From the NCBI GenBank assembly GCA_903832105.1, contig CAILAO010000650.1:1-8173 (forward strand): a DNA stretch of 8,173 nucleotides. The letters run 5' to 3'. A program made the position numbers and the translations under genes. Origin of the DNA: an uncultured Pseudomonadota bacterium. GTDB lineage: Bacteria; Bdellovibrionota_B; Oligoflexia; Oligoflexales; CAILAO01. The notes under the pieces are model-generated. The model was given only the letters and a program-made list of their open reading frames with translations. It did no database searches and was not told the DNA's origin. Of the stretch, positions 1 to 5,379 are shown one piece after another. Positions within the stretch are counted from its first letter, which is position 1; each line of letters starts with the position of its first letter.

Positions 1-179
1 CAGCGAAGTATCAGTTTTAACTAGTCCGCGTTAAAGCCGTCTAACTGCTCGTACTAAAAAGCCTTCAGAAGAATTTTTTCTTTTTTTTAAATTTCAAAAA
101 GCTTCTTTCTCTAATCTTTCCTTATCTACTTTCCGATCAAGTAAATAGAAAAAGTGTCTACTTGCGATACGGAATATCG

Positions 180-2381
180 ATGACTAGTTTGAAAGAAAAA
201 TCGAAATATTTACTCGATCGAGCCTTTGCTATCGTCACATGGTTCGAGGATCGGCTCTTTGTGCGCGAGAGAGCCGCAGATCGCGGAGTAAAATCGAAGC
301 GAGATGTCGAAACAAATAAGACTATTAGCATCCTAAAACGTGTTCTATTTGCATCTATTGGCGTCAGCGTTTTGATGTCATTTACCTCTGTTTTTTACTA
401 TTTTGCTACAACGCCAAACCGAATCGAAAACAGTCCAGGAGTCGTCAATTTAGCGAAAAATGGATTTCCAGCAAAATTGGCCTTTGGCTCTTTTAACGAT
501 TGTGATGCTAATGTTGCTACATGTTGGATCTCAAACAAGTTTGATGATGCGGGCTGGACTTCAGTCCTCTTACCGCGATTCGACATTAAAAAGCAATCTG
601 GCTATGAGCAGATAGTCGATTCCGGCTGGGCTGTCTATCGGATGAAATTGGAGGTTCCTGAATCGACTAAAGCTCAAAATGGAGTGGTTGCATTTTCTCC
701 CGGGTATGTGAACCATCGCTATTTCGAAGTCTTTTTAAACGAACGTCTTGTTTACGTCGGTAACGGTCTTACCGGCACGAACCATGCTCTTTTACTGATC
801 CAGTTACATGAAAAGGATTTAGAACTGCCCTTTTCTTCAGTTGTCATAAAAGCAAAACTTGAACGGTCTGATTTGGGGATTTCGCATTTAACTGGAGTTT
901 ATGTAGGACCTAAATTGGCGCTAGACGACCTGTATATTAGCGCGGAACGCACAATTATCACGTACTATTTACTTTTTGTTTTTGGAAAGGGAAGCATCTT
1001 CATTATTCTGACGCTTTTCTACCTTTATACCAGAGCGCATAGGGGGTATTTTCACTTTCTGGGCTACGCTTTCTTCGTTACGGTTGAGCATATCTTTTTT
1101 CTCGCCGGCGACTTCATGGATGTTAATCTTCGAGTGCTTCTCTTTTTTATATCAAAAACTATCGCAATTCATGCGTTACAGAGGTTTTTTGTCGATTTCT
1201 TTCAGATCAATCGAGCGAGCAAAATTCTTAATTATTTAGGTTTGGTGACCATCGGAAGTACCGCTATCTTGGCGTTTGACCAAGGTTGGGGTTTGCAAAT
1301 TGTAAAGATTCCCCACTTGTTTACGTTCACTAATTTATTACTCATTGTGACGATTGCCGTAGCGGTCGCGATATCTCTCATCAGGATGCGACTTTTGCGG
1401 CGCTTATCTCTGGTGAATGAGATCTATCGAACACTTCGAAGCATCAGTATATTTCTTGCCATCTACGGAACTCTCTTGGTGTGGATCGAATTCTTTAACG
1501 TTTATAAAGGATTCGACATGAGGGCGATCCTGGATCTCTGCTTCTTCTTCTATATGACGCTTATTTCGGTCAGAAACTTTGGTTTCAACGAGGGAAAGGT
1601 GGTGACTTTAGAGGCACATATGGAAGAGAAAAGGCGTATGGAACTCGAATTGCAGGAGGCGGCGGAAATTGCCAAGGCGTTCATGCCTTCGGAAGTTCCA
1701 GTTTGGGATTTCTGTGAGATTGCTGTTTTTCATAAATCACTCACGGAATCCAGCGGTGACTGGTTTGCATTCGAAAAAGGTACTGAGAGGCTCCTATATC
1801 ACGTCATGTTATGTGATGTTACGGGGCATGGTGTGCAGGCTGCCTTGGTCGTTTCGACTTGCAAAACGGCATTAAGTTCGCTCGTCGATTTTAATCCTGC
1901 GGTATTAAACAGCGAAGAATTTCTCCTGCACTATAGTGCATCGTTGAACAAAACCCTTTATAGGCATGGGGAGGGACATCACATGTTAACGATGTCCGGA
2001 ATCACGTTTGATCCAGAAAATGGTCGAATATTTTACATATCAGCAAGCCATCCACCAGCTTTTTGGATCAGAAGTTCTAAGGATGGTAGTCGACCGAAAC
2101 CCCTGGTTTCAAGGCATAGTAATTTGGGACTTCACCCGGAGTTCAAAGGGAAGTTGGAGTGTCAGGAATTTGACTCGGGAGATGAGGTCGTGCTCTATAC
2201 CGACGGTATTCCGCTACTACACAATGCGAAGTTTTTGGCCAAAATTTCCCGAAGCGACAATCGCTCGTTTTCATCAGCGCCTAAAAATTTGTATGATACC
2301 GTTTGGGGGGAGTATAAAGCTAAAACAAACAAAGAACCAGATGACGACGTCAGCATCATCTGGTTTAAAGCAGTTGCTTAA
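180..2381 (+). CDS. Membrane sensor with 7TMR-DISM-like region and SpoIIE/PP2C phosphatase output
   Basis: This is a likely inner-membrane signalling phosphatase of 733 residues. In order it has one transmembrane helix (about 51-76) and a periplasmic beta-rich domain (about 95-250) that resembles a galactose-binding/GH2-type jelly roll (DDAGW, LP, GWAVYR, VFLNERLVYV), with Cys108 and Cys115 able to form a disulfide. A multi-helix membrane block (about 258-468) follows, like 7TMR-DISM, then a short coiled coil (about 471-499). The C-terminal SpoIIE-type PP2C domain keeps the metal-binding acidic motifs SGDW (D527), CDVTGHG (D546), YTDG (D675) and DDDVS (721-725). Family members dephosphorylate Ser/Thr on anti-sigma antagonists (STAS proteins); a ligand-controlled version of this is inference, because no partner gene is visible. 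The ATG at 180 was chosen. A TTG at 162 in the same frame would add six residues, and neither has a strong ribosome binding site. The T-rich upstream 179 bases show no promoter I trust. Confidence 0.85.
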   Translation: MTSLKEKSKYLLDRAFAIVTWFEDRLFVRERAADRGVKSKRDVETNKTISILKRVLFASIGVSVLMSFTSVFYYFATTPNRIENSPGVVNLAKNGFPAKLAFGSFNDCDANVATCWISNKFDDAGWTSVLLPRFDIKKQSGYEQIVDSGWAVYRMKLEVPESTKAQNGVVAFSPGYVNHRYFEVFLNERLVYVGNGLTGTNHALLLIQLHEKDLELPFSSVVIKAKLERSDLGISHLTGVYVGPKLALDDLYISAERTIITYYLLFVFGKGSIFIILTLFYLYTRAHRGYFHFLGYAFFVTVEHIFFLAGDFMDVNLRVLLFFISKTIAIHALQRFFVDFFQINRASKILNYLGLVTIGSTAILAFDQGWGLQIVKIPHLFTFTNLLLIVTIAVAVAISLIRMRLLRRLSLVNEIYRTLRSISIFLAIYGTLLVWIEFFNVYKGFDMRAILDLCFFFYMTLISVRNFGFNEGKVVTLEAHMEEKRRMELELQEAAEIAKAFMPSEVPVWDFCEIAVFHKSLTESSGDWFAFEKGTERLLYHVMLCDVTGHGVQAALVVSTCKTALSSLVDFNPAVLNSEEFLLHYSASLNKTLYRHGEGHHMLTMSGITFDPENGRIFYISASHPPAFWIRSSKDGSRPKPLVSRHSNLGLHPEFKGKLECQEFDSGDEVVLYTDGIPLLHNAKFLAKISRSDNRSFSSAPKNLYDTVWGEYKAKTNKEPDDDVSIIWFKAVA
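2322..2363 (-). terminator. Intrinsic terminator of the 2391-3725 gene, nested in the convergent CDS
   Basis: On the minus strand, CCAGATGATG (2363-2354) pairs with CGTCATCTGG (2346-2337) around a 7-base loop, with one G-T wobble. The T-rich tail TTCTTTGTTTGTTTT (2336-2322) follows. It starts 27 bases after the minus-strand stop codon. The same bases on the plus strand encode the DDDVS motif of the phosphatase. The plus-strand hairpin has an extra mismatch and no T tail, so the signal is polar. Confidence 0.65.
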
Positions 2382-2390
2382 GGTTATACT

Positions 2391-3725
2391 TTACTCGGGA
2401 AGATAGTTGCTAATCTTCTTAGATGTATCGAACATTATATTTTGCAACTTATTAACATTATTTTTAGCTTCGGTAAGAAGTTTTGACCAGTCTACGTTGA
2501 CATACCACAGCATACCTTTGGCAGCATAGTAACCCTCTATTCTAGGGATTTTCCATGATTTGGCTGACAGGTTAGAGTCACAGACTTCTAGGAATAAAAA
2601 GCCAATAGAGAAAGTTGATTCGTCATCCTCAGGTTCTTCTAAGTTGCGAGGCAAATCATTAAGCACATTAAGGAGTCCTTGAGTTGTTAAGCCAAAATAG
2701 TTATGGGCACCCAATCCATTGGCAATAGACAGCCCGTCGGCGATCGTGAGCCCATCGGCAATGTTCAAGCCATCGGCGATATTTAGGCCATCAGCGATTG
2801 TGAGTCCGTCGGCAATGTTCAGACCATCAGCGATCGTGAGTCCGTCGGCGATCGTGAGTCCGTCGGCGATCGTGAGTCCGTCGGCGATCGTGAGTCCGTC
2901 GGCGATTGTGAGTCCGTTATCTCCGACGACAGTATCACCTTTAACAAGTCCAACGTATGATGTTGGGAACGCGATAAATTTGTGCTCGCTTTTAAGAATC
3001 CCTTGGCGTCGAAGATATTCCATACCTGACTTGACCTTATTTGAAAGCTGTGCCTTTGTGAGACCTGTTGAGGCAAGTCCTTCAGCACCATGCGATTTGA
3101 GGTGAATAAAATGGACATATTTGGAAGGAGGAAATACTTTGTTAATGATGAAAGACGTTATTGCCTTTATGGCATTTGGATGTGAGAGGGGAATCATTTT
3201 GAAGGCTTCCATGTATTCTTTGTCGGTTGCTGAATTATGGAAGAACATGTAACCCTTTTCGGGGTCGTATGGATTTTCGATAGACTGTACTTTTTCAATT
3301 GTAGCAACAAGATCTTTATCCATTTCTCTTAGAGAAAAATCGCCTTCTTTACAAAGAAGAAAGAACTTGTTCTTTGCAGTAGTGAAGTGGCTATTGATGA
3401 CAGCAATCCAGTTGCTTGCTAGCTCTTTTGTACACATCCTTCTAAGTTGCTTTATCTCAGCATCAACCGCGAGGCTCATGAGGGGCTCGCCTGGTTGATC
3501 GACGACGTAGTAGATTACCGCAGGTTTGCGGCTGATGTTTTCAGGATACACATAGTACAGTTGTGCGTCGTTAGTGATAACTCTGTACTTTTCTGCCATT
3601 CCCCCGTTGATTCCATCTTGCTTGGAACTATTATCTTTCTTTTTTAGCATTCCGCATGACGTGAGGTACGTCATCGAAAGAATGCTTAGAAGAACTAGAA
3701 CTAGTCTTAACCAACTGTTTTTCAT
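2391..3725 (-). CDS. Lipoprotein with caspase-like (C11/clan CD-like) features and hexapeptide repeats
   Basis: A 444-residue predicted lipoprotein. It has a hydrophobic signal peptide with lipobox LTSC (Cys24) and an exported Lys/Asn/Ser/Asp/Gly-rich spacer. The frame is open 46 codons further upstream. I chose the ATG at 3725 because AAAAGGAG (3738-3731) sits five bases before it and the signal peptide starts there. The mature protein shows clan CD-like strands: PAVIYYVVDQPGEPLM (68-83), NWIAVINSH (105-113), YVHFIHLKSHGAEG (203-216, His212-Gly213) and IGFLFLEVCDSNLS (374-387, Cys382). An LTTQGLLNVLNDL helix precedes the Cys strand, as in clostripain-type C11 peptidases (hydrophobic strand then HG; LT..EL..AL; hydrophobic strand then D-x-C). 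Between His and Cys lies a GL(T/N/S)IAD hexapeptide array (271-336). The lipoprotein call is firm. The peptidase fold is an inference from motifs, and activity is unknown. The target membrane is not determined. Confidence 0.85.
   Translation of the reverse strand: MKNSWLRLVLVLLSILSMTYLTSCGMLKKKDNSSKQDGINGGMAEKYRVITNDAQLYYVYPENISRKPAVIYYVVDQPGEPLMSLAVDAEIKQLRRMCTKELASNWIAVINSHFTTAKNKFFLLCKEGDFSLREMDKDLVATIEKVQSIENPYDPEKGYMFFHNSATDKEYMEAFKMIPLSHPNAIKAITSFIINKVFPPSKYVHFIHLKSHGAEGLASTGLTKAQLSNKVKSGMEYLRRQGILKSEHKFIAFPTSYVGLVKGDTVVGDNGLTIADGLTIADGLTIADGLTIADGLTIADGLNIADGLTIADGLNIADGLNIADGLTIADGLSIANGLGAHNYFGLTTQGLLNVLNDLPRNLEEPEDDESTFSIGFLFLEVCDSNLSAKSWKIPRIEGYYAAKGMLWYVNVDWSKLLTEAKNNVNKLQNIMFDTSKKISNYLPE
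2718..2915 (-). repeat. Eleven 18-bp tandem repeats encoding GL(T/N/S)IAD
   Basis: Eleven exact-length 18-bp units cover residues 271-336 of the lipoprotein. Seven units read GLTIAD, three GLNIAD, and the last is GLSIAN. In coding order units 2-4 (2897-2844) are identical, GGACTCACGATCGCCGAC, and unit 1 differs by one base. Units 6, 8, 9 and 11 differ at several synonymous and non-synonymous positions. The regular hexapeptide with L and I at fixed spacing could form a small beta-solenoid. It does not match the classic LbetaH hexapeptide rule, because position i+4 is Leu. The 18-bp period leaves other frames open across the array, creating spurious reading frames on both strands. Confidence 0.95.
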
Positions 3726-3873
3726 AAAAACTCCTTTTGATACCGATAGATACACAGACCTTACCTGAAAACTTATCCAGATTGAAAAACAGGGACAGCC
3801 TTGACGATGACCGCTACTGAATCTGCAGGTGCTATACCGCTTTTCCTGCAATGACCTTGCCAAGAGGAAGGGT

Positions 3874-3923
3874 TCGAAAAATCAACAAGATAACTCCGTT
3901 TTAATGGAACGCTGTCGAAAAAT
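3874..3923 (+). repeat. Direct repeat TCGAAAAAT, 41 bp apart
   Basis: TCGAAAAAT occurs at 3874-3882 and 3915-3923, and both copies continue with a similar sequence (CAACAA and TAGACAA). The 41-bp spacing is close to four helical turns. They lie in the divergent 325-bp region between the 2391-3725 and 4051-4557 genes, upstream of both starts. A regulator-binding role is possible but not shown. Apart from these and the sites at 3959-4003, the region 3726-4050 holds no gene. Confidence 0.4.
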
Positions 3924-3958
3924 TAGACAAATTGACTGTTAAAAGTTTAAACCTTGGT

Positions 3959-3974
3959 CACATTACATAATGTG
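3959..3974. promoter_or_regulatory. Perfect 16-bp inverted repeat, candidate operator
   Basis: CACATTA-CA-TAATGTG is a perfect seven-base inverted repeat with a two-base centre. It ends at the base before the -35 hexamer of the 4051-4557 promoter. Its centre is about 43 bases upstream of the expected start of transcription, a position typical for an activator that contacts RNA polymerase. The half-site is not the CRP consensus, whose TGTGA and TCACA arms are arranged the other way. Confidence 0.5.
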
Positions 3975-4003
3975 TTGATACAGCCAAGCAAGGCGCGTAA
4001 TAT
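3975..4003 (+). promoter_or_regulatory. Sigma-70-type promoter of the Thr-rich secreted protein gene
   Basis: The -35 hexamer TTGATA (3975-3980) and -10 hexamer TAATAT (3998-4003) are separated by exactly 17 bases. This is the best promoter match in the window. Transcription would begin near 4010, giving a leader of about 40 bases that contains the ribosome binding site AAAGGAG (4038-4044). Confidence 0.7.
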
Positions 4004-4050
4004 GGAGTACTAATCTTGAAACGGCCCCTGATTTCTTAAAGGAGAGAGCA

Positions 4051-4557
4051 ATGAAAGGACTGTTAATTTCGGGAGTATTGTTTTTGGGTTTTTCAGCTTA
4101 CGGGTTCGCAACAGAGCAAACGCAGGCAACTCAAAACACTCAGCAACAAAAACAGGTAGCGACGCAACCAACAACAACCACAACAACTACGCCAGCAACA
4201 ACAACCAAAGCCACGCCAGCAACGACAACGACAACCACAACAACCACGCCAGCAACAACAACCACGCCAGCAACAACAACCACGCCAGCAGCAACAACAA
4301 CCACGACTACGCCAGTAACAACTGGTTTTGCCAACACAACATGCAAGAGCGGCGACAAAGTCCGTGTCGTAGAAATTGCATCGGGAACCGAATCAAGCTG
4401 TGAAGTGCATTATAAAAAGCAAACAGAACAGCCTGGTCATGATCAAGTCCTTTGGACCGCAAAAGCAACGACTTATTGCCAAGGCAAGGCAAAAGAGTTT
4501 GTCGTAAAACTGAGCGGCATGGGTTGGACTTGCGAAGGAGCCCAGGGAACATACTAA
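4051..4557 (+). CDS. Secreted Thr-rich protein with four-Cys C-terminal domain
   Basis: A 168-residue exported protein of unknown function. AAAGGAG (4038-4044) lies six bases before the ATG. A Sec signal peptide (residues 1 to about 20, AYGFA then TEQ) is followed by a Gln/Thr-rich stretch. A linker of almost only Thr, Pro and Ala spans about 40-91. A compact C-terminal domain (about 92-168) has four cysteines (98, 117, 143, 161) that could make two disulfides. Its recognisable pattern is VRVVEI, then CEVHYKK, LWTAKA, YC, a helix ending FVVKLSGMGW, and TC. The Thr-rich linker resembles flexible, often O-glycosylated linkers of surface or secreted proteins; glycosylation is inference. There is no lipobox and no anchor, so the product is periplasmic or released. 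It is monocistronic, with its own promoter and terminator. I do not recognise a named family. Confidence 0.85.
   Translation: MKGLLISGVLFLGFSAYGFATEQTQATQNTQQQKQVATQPTTTTTTTPATTTKATPATTTTTTTTTPATTTTPATTTTPAATTTTTTPVTTGFANTTCKSGDKVRVVEIASGTESSCEVHYKKQTEQPGHDQVLWTAKATTYCQGKAKEFVVKLSGMGWTCEGAQGTY
4160..4320 (+). repeat. Low-complexity ACA/ACC/GCA triplet tract with 18-bp TPATTT units
   Basis: This tract encodes the Thr-Pro-Ala linker using almost only aca, aac, acc, acg and gca triplets. Within it, two perfect tandem copies of an 18-bp unit starting ACGCCAGCAACA lie at 4246-4263 and 4264-4281. A third copy at 4282-4302 carries one extra GCA codon. Copies of this type change number in whole codons, so linker length could vary between strains without breaking the frame. 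Confidence 0.85.
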
Positions 4558-4572
4558 ATTTTAAAATTTAGT
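4553..4572. repeat. 20-bp AT-rich perfect palindrome over the stop codon
   Basis: ACTAAATTTT followed directly by its own reverse complement forms a 20-bp perfect palindrome that includes the TAA stop (4555-4557) of the Thr-rich protein gene. It sits 9 bases before the terminator stem. It may only extend the 3' end structure of the transcript. Confidence 0.6.
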
Positions 4573-4581
4573 TTAGAAAAT

Positions 4582-4610
4582 AAAAAGCCCGGAATAAACC
4601 GGGCTTTTTT
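4582..4610. terminator. Strong bidirectional intrinsic terminator
   Basis: AAAAAGCCCGG (4582-4592) pairs with CCGGGCTTTTT (4599-4609) around the loop AATAAA. The T run on the plus strand ends transcription of the Thr-rich protein gene. The A run on the left becomes a T run on the minus strand and serves the convergent lipoprotein gene, whose stop codon begins at 4614, just beside the stem. Confidence 0.92.
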
Positions 4611-4611
4611 G

Positions 4612-5190
4612 TTAGTAATTTTTCTCAACCCTTTGAATTGGGTGCTCGCAGTAGTTTTCTCCATGACTGGGATCACAAGGAACTGCTTCAGTTTGATAAT
4701 ATCCTAGTGGCGTGTCTGAGCCTTTGTCATACAAAATTTGATCATTAGGAAGAAGGATTTGCGCTACAAATTGAAGGTGCGTTTTACGTGGACCGCCACG
4801 ACTCGCAATCTGGCGTTCGAATTTTCCTTCCCAGGTATAAGGCGCTACAGCTTGCATCTGCATGGAATCCTGGTCTACCCAATCAGCGATTTGATAGTGA
4901 TTATCCTGCTTGAAGCCAAATTTTAAAATAACAGTTGTTCCCCAAGGAAGAGATAGGTTTTTATAGGTGATTGCGAAGTCACCCATTGTTGAGGAGTAAT
5001 ATCCCGGGTAAAGGTACCTTACGCGGCCCATGGCGATCAATGTCGTGACGTCCGGAGAAACCGAGGGCTCTCCTCTGACTTTGGAGGCTTGTAGAGCACT
5101 GACGTCATCTTGATGGCCGCATGCACTGATGCAGGTTAAAAAACTAAATGCGCTCAAGCTCGCGAGAAAAATCTGCAATCCTTTAAGCAT
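4612..5190 (-). CDS. Small lipoprotein, possible carbohydrate-binding-like beta sandwich
   Basis: A 192-residue predicted lipoprotein with a signal peptide and lipobox ISAC (Cys24), followed by GHQDD. The frame opens at a GTG at 5208. The ATG at 5190 is preferred because AAAGGAGT lies between the two codons, at normal distance from the ATG, and the signal peptide begins there. The mature part (about 55-165) is beta-rich and aromatic: RVRYLYPGYY, DFAITYKNLSLPWGTTVILKFGF, ADW, YTWEGKF, LQFVAQILLPNDQILYDKG and LGYY. This order loosely resembles Ig-like carbohydrate-binding modules such as CBM21 (an NL..-K-V-V-RY strand, a dW, a terminal wDNN-NY). That resemblance is weak, and binding is inference. 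Cys172 and Cys181 near the C-terminus could pair. It lies 189 bases downstream of the barrel gene on the same strand and could share its transcript or use its own promoter. Confidence 0.82.
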   Translation of the reverse strand: MLKGLQIFLASLSAFSFLTCISACGHQDDVSALQASKVRGEPSVSPDVTTLIAMGRVRYLYPGYYSSTMGDFAITYKNLSLPWGTTVILKFGFKQDNHYQIADWVDQDSMQMQAVAPYTWEGKFERQIASRGGPRKTHLQFVAQILLPNDQILYDKGSDTPLGYYQTEAVPCDPSHGENYCEHPIQRVEKNY

Positions 5191-5221
5191 ATCTATGACT
5201 CCTTTCACAAATCAGGCCTAC

Positions 5222-5250
5222 TGTTTATTGGATGATGCTCCGCAAGTCAA
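5222..5250 (-). promoter_or_regulatory. Possible promoter for the 4612-5190 lipoprotein gene
   Basis: On the minus strand TTGACT (5250-5245) and TAAACA (5227-5222) are separated by 17 bases, 31 bases before the start codon. The -10 hexamer matches the consensus poorly. A second TTGACT overlaps five bases upstream (5255-5250). Confidence 0.3.
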
Positions 5251-5323
5251 GTCAATCTCAAGTAAACCTTTGATTAATTTGGTGATTAGTTTGATGGTTT
5301 TGTTGAAATCACAGCCTTTTTTT

Positions 5324-5341
5324 TTAGAGAAATGTCTCTAA
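5324..5341. promoter_or_regulatory. Inverted repeat TTAGAGA-AATG-TCTCTAA
   Basis: A seven-base perfect inverted repeat with a four-base centre lies between the barrel gene's stop codon and the lipoprotein gene. It is preceded by a run of T on the plus strand (5317-5325), which becomes a run of A after the hairpin on the minus strand. It therefore does not look like a terminator for the minus-strand genes. It could be an operator or an mRNA hairpin. Confidence 0.4.
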
Positions 5342-5379
5342 TGTGCACAACCGGGAACGGGTGTTATGATCGACCTTTG

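Noticed and set aside
56..95. AAGAA-TTTT-TTCTT hairpin with T run as a terminator of a gene upstream of the window.
   Set aside because: The stem is five weak pairs, and the T runs make such hairpins likely by chance. No upstream gene is visible to terminate.
162..179. TTG start at 162 for the sensor phosphatase.
   Set aside because: There is no Shine-Dalgarno before it, and an ATG lies six codons downstream. It is kept only as an alternative.
2399..2418. GAAGAT...ATCTTC hairpin as a terminator of the phosphatase gene.
   Set aside because: A six-base AT-rich stem with an eight-base loop and only two T bases after it is too weak, and it lies in the opposing coding region.
2719..3118. Open frames on both strands across the repeat array, encoding IVSPSA- and SPTDSR-type repeats.
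   Set aside because: They follow from an 18-bp repeat without stops in any frame. They lack ribosome binding sites and signal features, and the GLTIAD frame has a full lipoprotein context.
3726..3863. A 46-codon N-terminal extension of the 2391-3725 lipoprotein.
   Set aside because: It is Arg/Ser/Cys-rich with no export signal. The strong AAAAGGAG and the signal peptide both point to the ATG at 3725.
3959..3974. The dyad as a CRP site.
   Set aside because: CRP sites read TGTGA-N6-TCACA. Here the arms are in the opposite order with a two-base centre.
4140..4358. Minus-strand open frame rich in Val across the Thr-rich linker.
   Set aside because: It is the reverse complement of ACA/ACC repeats, without a ribosome binding site.
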